NCBI GenBank assembly: GCA_016215315.1
Contig: JACRKG010000006.1
Span: forward strand, 27,712-91,711
Reading direction: 5' to 3'
Source of the DNA: Candidatus Woesearchaeota archaeon
GTDB lineage: Archaea; Nanobdellota; Nanobdellia; Woesearchaeales; ARS49
Length of the DNA stretch: 64,000 nt
The notes under the pieces were generated by a model. The model ran no database searches. It saw only the letters and a program-made list of their open reading frames with translations, and had not been told where the DNA came from. Of the stretch, positions 1 through 10,600 are shown piece by piece (the first letter of the stretch is position 1; each line of letters begins with the position of its first letter). The position numbers and the translations under genes were made by a program.

Positions 1-516
1 CTCCAAATATGTGCAGAATTTTGAAGGAAACCTTTTATCATAAGGTTTGCCTTTCACATATTCTAAATGCTTTTTTAAACTCTCTTTATGATCTTTCCTG
101 AACCTATCAGAATACCAAATCTTTTCAGTACCGTCAGGAAAGATATACTTAGTACTTATATGCCCTATCATTGATTGCCCGCTAGAAATCGTGTGAACAA
201 AATCATTTCTTATATTTTCCCAGTGCTTAACAATTTCTTCTAAAAAAGGCAAATCATCAACAACAAATTTTATAGGCTCATAACCATAATCTGTTTTTCT
301 TGTTTTACCAGTAAACGTATCTTTTCTTTTAACAGAAAACTTTTTCACTTCAGTAAGTCTGTGATTCTGATAATACAAAGAACCTTCATTAGTTACTTTA
401 TAATTAAATTCTTTAAAACCATCCGAAAAAAAATCATCCTGAACAAGATGAACTGCAACAGGAACTGATTTTCCATTAATTAACTCTCTTTCAACTTTGT
501 TAACATTTATTTTCAT
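1..516 (-). CDS. Hypothetical protein, truncated by window edge
   Basis: Open minus-strand frame from ATG (516) to the edge: MKINVNKVERELINGKSVPVAVHLVQDDFFSDGFKEFNYKV...; absent from ORF track because no stop is in the window. Confidence 0.7.
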   Translation of the reverse strand, partial: MKINVNKVERELINGKSVPVAVHLVQDDFFSDGFKEFNYKVTNEGSLYYQNHRLTEVKKFSVKRKDTFTGKTRKTDYGYEPIKFVVDDLPFLEEIVKHWENIRNDFVHTISSGQSMIGHISTKYIFPDGTEKIWYSDRFRKDHKESLKKHLEYVKGKPYDKRFPSKFCTYLE

Positions 517-632
517 TTTCTCACCCTTTTTTTGTTCCAAAAAAATAGCGGACAAATATGTGATTTGCTCCGCTTGAATAGAATTGTTTACAAAAATCTA
601 TATTTAATACATTTTATTAATTTTTTTGTAGA

Positions 633-986
633 TTAGAAATTTACTAATTTTTTTATTTCTTCTTTTACACTTTCAAGAACTCGAGTATTTACCCTTCCTA
701 ATTTTTTTCTCACAATAGATTTGTGAACAGTAAAGAGTTTATCTGCTTTTATTCTACTTAAGAAATGAATATTCCCTTCAGACATATCTTTTTGCTCTAT
801 AATGACAGAGTACTCTTCATCGTTCAGATTAGTAGTAATTCCAGAAATCACTAAGTCTTCCACTTTTGAATTATGAGAATCATTAGATATTACCAAAGCA
901 GGCCTTTGTTTTGCAGCCTTTAAATCAGTAAAAGGCAAAGGAACTAAAATAACATCTCCTTGCCTAAATTGTATCCCAGACATCAT
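633..986 (-). CDS. MazF/PemK-like endoribonuclease toxin
   Basis: RQGDVILVPLPFTDLKAAKQRPALVIS motif typical of MazF/PemK; overlaps an AbrB-type ORF. Confidence 0.88.
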   Translation of the reverse strand: MMSGIQFRQGDVILVPLPFTDLKAAKQRPALVISNDSHNSKVEDLVISGITTNLNDEEYSVIIEQKDMSEGNIHFLSRIKADKLFTVHKSIVRKKLGRVNTRVLESVKEEIKKLVNF

Positions 987-1218
987 CCGCTTTACTACCC
1001 CATAATTTTTTGGCTACATCCTCTGAATGTTTTAATAAATGACTAAATTCATCTTTTGTTTCTTTGTGTAATCTTTTTGCTTTTTTTAACAAAATCTGAT
1101 CCTTCTCATGAATAAGAAGAAGTGTATCTCCTTTTTCTATTCCAGCAAGAGCTCTTATGCTAGTGGGAATAGAAATTTGCCCTTTTTCAGAAACCGTAAC
1201 GGTCTTTATATCTATCAT
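964..1218 (-). CDS. AbrB/MazE-like antitoxin
   Basis: VTVSEKGQISIPTSIRALAGIEKGDTLLL swapped-hairpin AbrB motif. Confidence 0.88.
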   Translation of the reverse strand: MIDIKTVTVSEKGQISIPTSIRALAGIEKGDTLLLIHEKDQILLKKAKRLHKETKDEFSHLLKHSEDVAKKLWGSKADDVWDTI

Positions 1219-1242
1219 AATAAGTTGTAAGAAAATTCTTAC

Positions 1243-1995
1243 TTATAAATTTTTCGTTTTAAACAACCAAACACCAATAATTAGTGTAGGTATACACAAT
1301 ACTTGGCTCATAGTTAATGGTCCTGCCCACATTACTATTTCTCCTCTCACAAAATCAAGCAAAAACCTAATCACACTATACCAGATCAAGTACAAACCAA
1401 GTAGTTTTCCGCTAGATAATTTATCTTTAAACTTCCAAAGAATGCAGAAAATGATTACTCCAGTAAAGAATTCGTAAATCTGCACTGGATGCCTGAATCC
1501 TTCAACTCCGGGAAATTTTACACCCCAAGGAAGAGTTGTTAGCGTGCCCCACAATTCTCCATTAATAAAATTACCAATCCTGCCTAAAGCTTGCCCTAAA
1601 CTTAATGGAACAACCATTAATCCTGTTAAATGTAAAAAATTTATTTTTTTCTTTTTAGCAAAATAAAAAACACTGACAGCCAAACCCGCTAAACCACCAA
1701 AATAACTCATACCTCCCTTCCAAATAAAGAATAATTCCCAAGGCTTTGCTAAATAATAAGAGGGATAATAAAATACTGCATTAAAAATTCTAGAACCAAT
1801 AATTAAACCTAAAGTACTCCAAACAAGCAAGTCGTCTAAATCTTTCACAGTCAAATGAGTTTTTCCATTCTTAATACGCCACTGACCATAATAATAAGTT
1901 ATCAAGAATGCAATTACATACATCAAACCATACCAACGAATTTCCAAACTACCAAGCTGCAAAATTGCTGGCTTCAAGTTATGAACAAAAGTCAT
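1243..1995 (-). CDS. lgt: Prolipoprotein diacylglyceryl transferase
   Basis: LEIRWYGLMYVIAF, GGMSYFGGLAG, GRIGNFINGELWG and RHPVQIYE signatures; polytopic membrane protein. Confidence 0.93.
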   Translation of the reverse strand: MTFVHNLKPAILQLGSLEIRWYGLMYVIAFLITYYYGQWRIKNGKTHLTVKDLDDLLVWSTLGLIIGSRIFNAVFYYPSYYLAKPWELFFIWKGGMSYFGGLAGLAVSVFYFAKKKKINFLHLTGLMVVPLSLGQALGRIGNFINGELWGTLTTLPWGVKFPGVEGFRHPVQIYEFFTGVIIFCILWKFKDKLSSGKLLGLYLIWYSVIRFLLDFVRGEIVMWAGPLTMSQVLCIPTLIIGVWLFKTKNL

Positions 1996-2086
1996 AAAAG
2001 AAGGTAAAGAAGAGTTTTTTATAAAGTTTTAGAAAAAATCAATTAAATAAATAAAATTTATAATCTACAACAAATCAGGGCGTTTA

Positions 2087-2389
2087 ATGACAAATAAAAA
2101 AATAAGAACACTCACTTTAGAAGAACTAACAAAACAGTTTCCAGGACTAAAAAGACCAACTACTGATCAAGGATATGTTTCAGGACTTCCATTTTACCTT
2201 AAGCCTAGCGCTGATTCATTTTATTTTAACGATTCAGACATAGTTGCACATGACTGTAAAAAATGCGGAATTGTTCTTAGCCAGCCACTAGTTTCAGAAT
2301 TCTTTACATATGTAGTGCGCTGTAAGAAGTGCAAAAACAAAATTTACGAAGTAGAACTAGGAAGCGACACAGATAATTACACTACCTAG
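2087..2389 (+). CDS. Small zinc-ribbon-like protein
   Basis: Two CxxC knuckles: CKKC and CKKC. Confidence 0.6.
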   Translation: MTNKKIRTLTLEELTKQFPGLKRPTTDQGYVSGLPFYLKPSADSFYFNDSDIVAHDCKKCGIVLSQPLVSEFFTYVVRCKKCKNKIYEVELGSDTDNYTT

Positions 2390-2530
2390 AAATAATCAGT
2401 ATCAAATAAATTTCTAAAACAAATAACCTCAGTGTTAAAAAGTTAATCGTATATTAAATATAAGTCTTATACTAAATAAAAAAAGAAAAAAGCTAAAGCT
2501 ATACTAAAATATACTATGCTTAAAACATTA

Positions 2531-2674
2531 TTACATTACTTGCAATAACATTAATACTAAAGCTGCAATGGCAACGACTCCTAATAAGCCAACCATTACT
2601 AATTTGTTTCCCGCAAGCGATGCCCAAAAATTACCGGACGCCTTTGCTGGTGCTCTTGCTTTCTTTTTAGCCAC
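2531..2674 (-). CDS. 47-aa single-TM protein (sORF not in track)
   Basis: GTG start preceded by AAAGAGGTGATTTATA (SD-like); MAKKKARAPAKASGNFWASLAGNKLVMVGLLGVVAIAALVLMLLQVM. Confidence 0.65.
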   Translation of the reverse strand: MAKKKARAPAKASGNFWASLAGNKLVMVGLLGVVAIAALVLMLLQVM

Positions 2675-2771
2675 TATAAATCACCTCTTTGATAATACAT
2701 TTATTATTAAAGGAGTTTTTAAAGGTTTGCTTTTTGTGTGTGGCTGGCCACACACGAACTAAAAAAATCAA

Positions 2772-3629
2772 TTATTCTATCTGCGTTATTATCGATTTAT
2801 TGATTTGTTTTGCCATAGACAAATTTTTAATTACCGTTAGTTTGATTTCTATCTTCATGTTTGCTATGTCAGATAATTGTTTAAGATCTAATTCTTCTAT
2901 TGTTTTATTCTTTGCAAAGAACTTATCTAATGCATCTACAATTTCAGGAAGATAATGCGCCTGTACTATTGTTTCTCCATAAGTTCCAACATAGTAAGTT
3001 TTATCAAACGAAGATGTCGATGGATTCATCCCTACTTTTAGTCCTATGCTGCGATAAAATTTCCAAATATTGCGATCAAGAGGAGTATTTCCAATAGTTA
3101 AAGCATAAGAAATTATTCCTTTATTTTTTAACCTGCTCATCATTGTTTTTTCTCTGTCAAGATGCAACAAACCTTCCCATCCATGAGCTCCTTGCCAACA
3201 ATTGATATTTGGATCTCCTTCTTTGAAATTTTCAAACCAATCATCAATTATATCTTCCCAGAATTTCATCATTTTATTTAAAGAATCGAATATGAATACA
3301 GAAACTTCCCCTTTAATTGAATCAATACTTTTTGGAGTTACTTTGTCTTTAGTTAGTTCTTCATATATTAGATCGAGTTGTTTCTTGCTTTCTAAAGCCC
3401 AATCCTTACTAATTTTAAATTGATTATTTTCATTAACTAAAACCCCTTCTTTAACAAGCTCTAAGATTGCTTTACGCACTGCTTGAAAAGTTACTGATTT
3501 GCCATACCTTTTGTGTATAAAATTAGTAAGTTCTATAATTCTTAGAGGATATTCTTTGATTAGTATACTAAAAACTAAGTTCTTAACATTGTCTCCTTTT
3601 CCGAAAGGCAGAGTTATTCTTAATGCCAT
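2772..3629 (-). CDS. wHTH transcriptional regulator with C-terminal effector-like domain
   Basis: N-terminal winged-helix pattern (GKSVTFQAVRKAILELVKEGVLVNENNQFKIS); palindrome in divergent promoter. Confidence 0.65.
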   Translation of the reverse strand: MALRITLPFGKGDNVKNLVFSILIKEYPLRIIELTNFIHKRYGKSVTFQAVRKAILELVKEGVLVNENNQFKISKDWALESKKQLDLIYEELTKDKVTPKSIDSIKGEVSVFIFDSLNKMMKFWEDIIDDWFENFKEGDPNINCWQGAHGWEGLLHLDREKTMMSRLKNKGIISYALTIGNTPLDRNIWKFYRSIGLKVGMNPSTSSFDKTYYVGTYGETIVQAHYLPEIVDALDKFFAKNKTIEELDLKQLSDIANMKIEIKLTVIKNLSMAKQINKSIITQIE

Positions 3630-3662
3630 TGAACTAACAAGTATAATTATATATTTAAACCT

Positions 3663-3688
3663 TTTGGTTCAATTAGTATTGAACCAAA
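3663..3688. promoter_or_regulatory. Perfect 11-bp inverted repeat (candidate operator)
   Basis: TTTGGTTCAAT-TAGT-ATTGAACCAAA between divergent genes. Confidence 0.6.
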
Positions 3689-3720
3689 CATAGATAACAC
3701 TCAATTATCACTACTATTAA

Positions 3721-4503
3721 GTGGTGATAAAAATGAAAAAACAAAAAATAGTCATAGTATCTGGAGCAACAGGAGATTTAGGAAGAGCGTACTTAGAATA
3801 TTACGCAAAACAACCGAACATTAGTTGTTACGGATTAATAAGAAGAGAAGAAAGAAATCCAATAAGTGGAGTTGAGTACCTTACAAGCGACTTAGAAGAT
3901 GCTGTTGCAGTAAGAGAACAAATTCAAAAAATACCATTAAAAGATATTGCTGAAGTAATATTAATTCATCCAGTAGGAAAATTCAAGTTTGAACCTAATG
4001 GAATTCCAGAAGTAGACAAAACAGGAGATGGTATTGATGACGATGTTTTCACATCAAACGTGGACACATTTCATAACATTGCAAGAGTAATACTCGAACA
4101 AAGAGAAGAACATCCAAACATTTCAGTAACACTTGCAGCATTCGGATCTCTGAGCGACCCATATGAGGTTCCTTGGTGGGGATCATATACAAAATCCAAA
4201 TTAATACTAAGAAAAGAAATGAGAGACTTAAGCAGAATAGAGCCGGCAGTAAACTCGGTTTTCATGAATCTTAGCAGTGTTAAAACATCTAAAGAAAACA
4301 AAACAAGACCATATGCTGATACAAAATATTGGTTAAGTCCTGAAGAAGTTGTTGAGAGATCAGTTAGAACTATAGAAAACCCACAACAATCTTACTCAGA
4401 ACTAGACTTGTACAATCCATCACCAGAATACACTGGAAGTTATTACAAAAACTTTGAAGAATTAAGAAGAAAATGGTTAAGAGAAATGAATGGAGGAAAA
4501 TGA
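3721..4503 (+). CDS. NAD(P)-dependent SDR-like oxidoreductase
   Basis: VSGATGDLGRAYLEYY Rossmann motif; start may be the ATG at about 3733. Confidence 0.75.
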   Translation: MVIKMKKQKIVIVSGATGDLGRAYLEYYAKQPNISCYGLIRREERNPISGVEYLTSDLEDAVAVREQIQKIPLKDIAEVILIHPVGKFKFEPNGIPEVDKTGDGIDDDVFTSNVDTFHNIARVILEQREEHPNISVTLAAFGSLSDPYEVPWWGSYTKSKLILRKEMRDLSRIEPAVNSVFMNLSSVKTSKENKTRPYADTKYWLSPEEVVERSVRTIENPQQSYSELDLYNPSPEYTGSYYKNFEELRRKWLREMNGGK

Positions 4504-4580
4504 AAATGGAAAATAAACACATCGAAAATGTAAACTTTAATCCCCCGTCCTGTAAACCTCAAACCATAAACTCCAAACTT

Positions 4581-5324
4581 TTAAGCAAGTGGCTTAACCA
4601 ATTCCTGCACTTTAGGATATTCTTGTAGTGTTGGTCTTTCGAAGAAATCATTTAATAATTTGTATGTTCTTTTGCATACTAAAACGCTTAAGTGCATTTT
4701 ATCAACTATTCGAGCATTATATGCTCCCTTAAGTATTGCATTTTTGTTTGGAATGATTAATTCATCACGATCAGCCCAAATATTAAGATAATCTATTGAG
4801 AGTGGTTTTGAATTTAAGTTTTTCAGAAATTTTGATCCAGGCCTCATTTGTTTCCCTGACTTTGTATGAGAGAGATAAGCAGAACGAGTACCGTAATTAG
4901 GTGTTGCAACCAAAGCAGCCCTCTTAATATTCGCATTACCTCCCAGGTTTTCAACATAATTCCTCACTATCAAACCGCCCAAGCTAAAACCAATAGGATG
5001 ATATTCTCTATCTCCATTTTCTTTCAAGAATTTACCAAATTCTTCACAAATTTGTTCTATAGGCTTCACAACATCGTACTCAAACATCAACAAATCTTTT
5101 CTTCTAGTTATTTTTTCGTGATTTCTCTGCAATTGGTTTTTTCCAGAAATAATACCAAGAAAAAAATAACCATGCACGAAAACAAAAGCATGATCCTTAA
5201 ATTTATCCTCTTCACAAAAATAAGGAATTAACTCAACACTAAAATGATGAATCTCGTCCGTTAAGGCATCTAAAGAACACTTAGTATTTTGAACTAAGTT
5301 CTTTAGGTTAGCCATAAATGACAA
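4581..5324 (-). CDS. Alpha/beta hydrolase (lipase/PGAP1-like)
   Basis: FVFVHGYF and nucleophile elbow GFSLGGLIVRNYV. Confidence 0.75.
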   Translation of the reverse strand: MSFMANLKNLVQNTKCSLDALTDEIHHFSVELIPYFCEEDKFKDHAFVFVHGYFFLGIISGKNQLQRNHEKITRRKDLLMFEYDVVKPIEQICEEFGKFLKENGDREYHPIGFSLGGLIVRNYVENLGGNANIKRAALVATPNYGTRSAYLSHTKSGKQMRPGSKFLKNLNSKPLSIDYLNIWADRDELIIPNKNAILKGAYNARIVDKMHLSVLVCKRTYKLLNDFFERPTLQEYPKVQELVKPLA

Positions 5325-5444
5325 TTACCTCATCAAGCATGCTCTACACACAAATTTAGAAGTATAAAAAGCTTCCGACCGACCCCCAAAAAAAGACATC
5401 AAAAAGATGTCACGCGATATCGTAAATATTTATGGGTGTCGAAA

Positions 5445-5511
5445 CAAACTAGTTTACCGTTTGCGGTTCGCAGTACTTCCTGTAAACCGTAAACTGCAAA
5501 CTACAAACTTT
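5445..5511. repeat. AGTTT-type interspersed inverted repeat (R1 family)
   Basis: AGTTTACCGTTTGCGGTT...CCTGTAAACCGTAAACTGCAAACTACAAACT. Confidence 0.6.
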
Positions 5512-5583
5512 CATGCAAATATTTATAAATAAAATCATCTAGTTCATACGTAAAGTATACATTTGGGCAAAGAGGGATTTATT

Positions 5584-7659
5584 TTGAATAAAAAAGGGCA
5601 ATTAACATTTTTTATAATCATAGGTTTAGTTATTTTAGTTTCGATAGGAATATTCATATATTTCTTAACAGGAGAAAGATCCGCAGAGCTTTCTCCAATA
5701 GCAACAATTCCTCAAGAAGCACAAGAAGTGAACAATTTACTGAGCTCTTGTATTAAAACTTTAGCTGAAAATGGATTAAAAAAAATAGGAGAACATGGAG
5801 GATACATTAACCAAGATGAACTATTAAGCAATCCATTGAATCCAACTGAATCTGCAAGTTTGGAATTTTTTCCAGGCAATAAAGTAGCTTACTGGAATTA
5901 TCTTAACTCAGATAATAATTGTGCAAAAACAGGAACATGTACTTTCAGCACAAAACAACCATCACTTGACAAAATAAAGACAGACTTAGAAAATTACGTT
6001 CTTAAAAATTTTGAAACATGCAAGCAAGAATTACAAAACTTAAAAGAGTGGAACTTCGTTCCACTAGAAAATCCGAAAATGAATGTTGTTTTTACAGCAA
6101 ATGAAGTAGGTTTTTACTTAACTTACCCAATAAGAGCTAGCAAAGGAACTGTTACAAAAGACCTACAAGAATTCTTTGCAGTAACAAACCTGAAGTTCAA
6201 AGAGATTTTTTCGGCAGCCGAAAAAATCGCTAACACCGAAGCAAATACAGGATTCTTAGGAGAATTCATGATACAATTATTAGATTATTATTCAGGACTA
6301 GAACCAGGACAATTACCTCCATTTAGAGAATTAACAACAGAACTCGGCCCAGGAAAATTCTGGCTTGAGTACGAAGTAAAAAATCAAATTAAAAACGACC
6401 TATTAACAAACAATGTACAACTGCTTCAAATACCTAACACAAAAAATGCAGAAAACTTCAACGCACCAAAAGGAGCAAACCAAGACGCATTCTATGCTGT
6501 GTTTACACGATTCTTTAATTTACCAATAGAAGGAATAGATTCTAATTTAGAAGTAAACTTCAAGTACTTACCAAGCTGGGATATTTATCTTGACCTAGAT
6601 TGCCCTGGAGGATTATGCATCCCAGAAAGCACTTTAGTAAAAAATTTATTTGCATTCGGACTACAAGATTACACCCACGTTTACGACATAAGTTATCCAA
6701 CAACAGTTTTTGTTACTGACCCTGAAGCATTTAATGGAGAAGGATACACATTTAAAATTGCACTTGAAGGAAACATAAGGGATAACTCAGTACTAAAAAC
6801 ACAAACAAAAACAAAAGAAAGCAATGAAAAAAAGATCATTGCAAGCGACATATGCGACCAAACAAAAAGAACCAGCGGAGAAATAACCATCAAAGTTATC
6901 GACGCTTCAAATAACAAAGGAGTTAATGATGCACTAATTTCTTTCAGCCACATGGAAGACTGCAGTATGGGAACAACAAAAGAAGGAATTTACCGCAGCA
7001 AATTTCCCAGAGCAATTGGCGGAGTATTAAGTATTTTCAAAGAAGGATACTTAGAAGAATTCATTAATTTAGATCCAGACGAAACAGAACAAGAAGTTGC
7101 GGTTTTACTAAAACCGCTAAAAAAAATAAAAACTACCGCATCACATTATCCAATAGTTAAAACCAATAATGGTTGGGAATTAAGGCAAAAAACAGAACCA
7201 ACAGATATTGATGAAGTAGTTCACGTAATTTTAAGCAGAGAAAACTTCATAAGGTCAGCAATGCTTGACAAAAACAACAGATTTAGTGATGAAATAGAAT
7301 TAGCTCCAGGAAAATACAACGTAACAATACAAAGCATTCTCACTCCAGATCCTGCAATGATCATTCCTCCAAAAGAATACTGCTTCAGAAAACTAATTAA
7401 CAAAAAATGCGTTAACATCCCAGAAAAAGAAATAGTTTTTGACAAAGAAAACAATTATCCAACAGGAAAAGCAAAAGTGGAAATAGAAATAACTGAAAGA
7501 GAATTATACAATAACAACAATATTAAATTTTATTACTTTTACCAAGACTTAAAGAATCTTCCACAAAGCGAAAGAGTAGTTAGAGACTTAGAAGTTTTAA
7601 AAGATTTAGAAGATTATAGTCAAGCATACAAAACTTTATTATTTCCCACGTTTAACTGA
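5584..7659 (+). CDS. Pilin-like N-terminus large extracytoplasmic protein (locus A, first gene)
   Basis: TTG start after GAGGGATTTA; MNKKGQLTFFIIIGLVILVSIGIFIYFL matches paralog at 18024; shared DPEAFNGEGYT. Confidence 0.75.
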   Translation: MNKKGQLTFFIIIGLVILVSIGIFIYFLTGERSAELSPIATIPQEAQEVNNLLSSCIKTLAENGLKKIGEHGGYINQDELLSNPLNPTESASLEFFPGNKVAYWNYLNSDNNCAKTGTCTFSTKQPSLDKIKTDLENYVLKNFETCKQELQNLKEWNFVPLENPKMNVVFTANEVGFYLTYPIRASKGTVTKDLQEFFAVTNLKFKEIFSAAEKIANTEANTGFLGEFMIQLLDYYSGLEPGQLPPFRELTTELGPGKFWLEYEVKNQIKNDLLTNNVQLLQIPNTKNAENFNAPKGANQDAFYAVFTRFFNLPIEGIDSNLEVNFKYLPSWDIYLDLDCPGGLCIPESTLVKNLFAFGLQDYTHVYDISYPTTVFVTDPEAFNGEGYTFKIALEGNIRDNSVLKTQTKTKESNEKKIIASDICDQTKRTSGEITIKVIDASNNKGVNDALISFSHMEDCSMGTTKEGIYRSKFPRAIGGVLSIFKEGYLEEFINLDPDETEQEVAVLLKPLKKIKTTASHYPIVKTNNGWELRQKTEPTDIDEVVHVILSRENFIRSAMLDKNNRFSDEIELAPGKYNVTIQSILTPDPAMIIPPKEYCFRKLINKKCVNIPEKEIVFDKENNYPTGKAKVEIEITERELYNNNNIKFYYFYQDLKNLPQSERVVRDLEVLKDLEDYSQAYKTLLFPTFN

Positions 7660-7661
7660 AA

Positions 7662-10600
7662 ATGGTGAAAAAAAGAGCAATAATCATAGCATTGCTGACT
7701 TTACTAGTTCTACTTCCAAGCGTTTTTGCAATACAAGTAACACATTTAGGAGGAACAGACCACATAAAAGGATTCATTTCTTCAAGAGTTAACGAAAAAT
7801 TAATAGGAGAAGTAATAATTGAAAGCGCAGACCCTGTATTACCTGAACAAGTAAGACTAGAATATTCTAACACATATGAAAATTTCAAAGAATGCAACGA
7901 ACAACAACCAGGAATACAAAAATGCACATATGAAGAAACACCAGCATACCCTGGAGAATACCAAGTAAGCGTTTACTCAAAAGCAGACATTTACAAACCA
8001 AAACCAGTTCCAATATTTAGTGAAAAAATAGAAGTAAAAGAAGACCGTTACGGACCAAAAATATTATTGTTTAATGTAAAACCAAGCACTACAAACCAAA
8101 AAACAATAATTCTTGAATACCGTTTAGAAGATTACGCAGATATTGAAGGAGACACAACTTCTTGCACAGGAATAAAAGAATTAACTGTAGTTGAAGGATC
8201 AAGCACAACAACACTTCAAGGCAACGGTGTATGCAAACAAGCAGACTCACAATCATTCAGTTTACAAACAACAAAAGAAAGAGAAGAAATAGAATTATGC
8301 TTAACAGCAAAAGACAAACTAAACAAAGTAGGCTTGCCAGTATGCAAAAAAGTAATATTCGACCAAAAAAGTCCCGAACTAAAAACACTAACATTCAAAG
8401 ACACAAAAGGAAACACAATAACTCACGTAAGCAGCAATCAACCATTTGATGTTCAAGCACAAATAGAAATACTTGATGATGATTTGGACAAAACATCCAT
8501 CAGTGCAGATTTCTCAAAACTAAACCCCTCTGAAACATCAAGAAAATACGACGATGACTTTAATGAAATATTTTCTTGGGATCTTCACGTAACACAAACA
8601 AATACTTGCGAAGTACTAGTAAAAGCAACAGATAATTTAGGAAACAAAGCAGAAAAAACATTTTCATGCAGCTTCCCACTAGACAATTCCCCACCAACAA
8701 TTAAAAGTTTAGAAGGAGAAAGAAAAAACAAAAACGGAGAAACAATAATAGGAAAAGAATCAACAATCAAAGCAGTATTTGAAGACATGGAAAGTGGAGT
8801 AAACACAGCACACTTAGATGCATCGAGTTTAGGAGTAAGCAAACTAAAAAGCGATAAGTGCGAAAAAAACACGTGCTACTTCACACTCACAACTCAAGCA
8901 AACGAAGGAACATACAATATCGCAATCCACCCAGATACAACTGACGGTGCAGGAAACAGAATAACTAATAATATGATTTTATCAGTTGTTCTAGATAATT
9001 CTCCACCAAAAATTACAGACGTAAAAACAGAAATTATTAGCGGACAAGAAAAATACAATTACTTAGTTCAAGGAAGCACATTATTAATCACGATAACAGG
9101 AGAAGACTTATCAGAAATAACAGGAAACTTCTCAAAAATAGGAATAAAAGACACAGTTAAAGGAACTTGTAAAGAAGAAAATGGAAAACAAACTTGCAAC
9201 ATAAAAGCAACAATTGAAGACAGCGGACCATACAAATTCAAAGTACCAATAACAGTATTCGATGCTGCAGGAAACAAAGTAATTCAAGAACAAGAAGGAG
9301 AAGTTTTCGAATTACTAGACGGAACATCAAATTATTGGGAATACAAAACAAGCTGTTCACCAGAAAAATTAGATCGACAACTAACCCAATTTAAAAGCTT
9401 AACATTCTTTTGCGGAGTTGCACTAAAACAAAACAATTTAGCACAAAACTTAGAAGTAATGGACTCAAAACTAAATTTCTTAACAGACTGCCAACAAGAC
9501 AAAGAAGGAATGATAGAAGACGTCAAAGCAAGTAATCCTGTAAGCAATAATCCTTTTTTAGAAATCAAACTAAAAAAAGTTAGCGGAGGAAAAGAACTAA
9601 ACACAACATGCAACATGAAAGTTTACACAAAAGTAAATGATAAAATAGCAAGAAACCCCCAAATAATAACCATCCCAGTAAACATGAAATTTTACAATCA
9701 ACCATATGATAATGTTTACGAATCATACAAAAAAGAAGCAGATAGAGCAGTAAATGACGCAGAAAGTGGAGATCAACTAACTTCACTTAAAAATTTATTA
9801 AGTAATTTTGAAAAAATTTGCAGCATAAAAAACAACATTGCAGACATAATGACAACACTCTATGTAATAACTGAAGTAGTTGGAAAAGTAGAAGATTACG
9901 TCTCATGGCTTCCAGGATGGGGCCAAGCAGCATACGCAGCAAGATACGGTCTTTGCGAAGCAAACGAAGAAGTAAAAGACTCATACATAGGCAAAGGAGG
10001 CGCATTAGATCAATACTTATACGAACCATTAAACCAATTCTGCATGATATCAAACTGCCAATTAGGAGTTGGAGTTAACGAACAAGGAGGTTGGGGTAAA
10101 GCACTCAAGCAATACGGCGGTGGAGGACAAGCACCATGGTGCCAAGACTGGGACAAAAAATTATTAACAACACACCCAGAAATAAAAAGTTCGCTTGATG
10201 AACTAAGCCAACAAAATAAAAGAATAGGAACACAAGCAATAAAATCATGGAACGTAAAAGATAGCTTAGTAACAAGCGTAGGATGCTTATGCCTTCCAGG
10301 AATTATAGAAAACTGGGAAAAACTAAGACAAGTAAAATGCCAATACGCAAAATGCTTAATAGATGATTTACCAAATTTAGGAGTTAACAAAGCAGACTGC
10401 AGTAGCGAAAAAAGCTTTGCTGAATGCGCATTTGTTCTAGGAGAAGTATGGAATGTAATCCCATTCACGAATTTCATTGACAGCGTAACAAAAAGAATAG
10501 GAGAAATAATAAGCGATCCAATAAAAATAGTAAGCGCATTCGCAGGACTAAAATGCAGAGATTACTGCAGCCAAAAACCATCAACAGGCTACACAGTATG

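Noticed and set aside
1157-1477. 106-aa plus ORF
   Set aside because: Antisense to lgt and the AbrB gene.
10010-10477. 155-aa minus ORF inside the locus A giant gene
   Set aside because: Antisense to a well-supported CDS; no motif.
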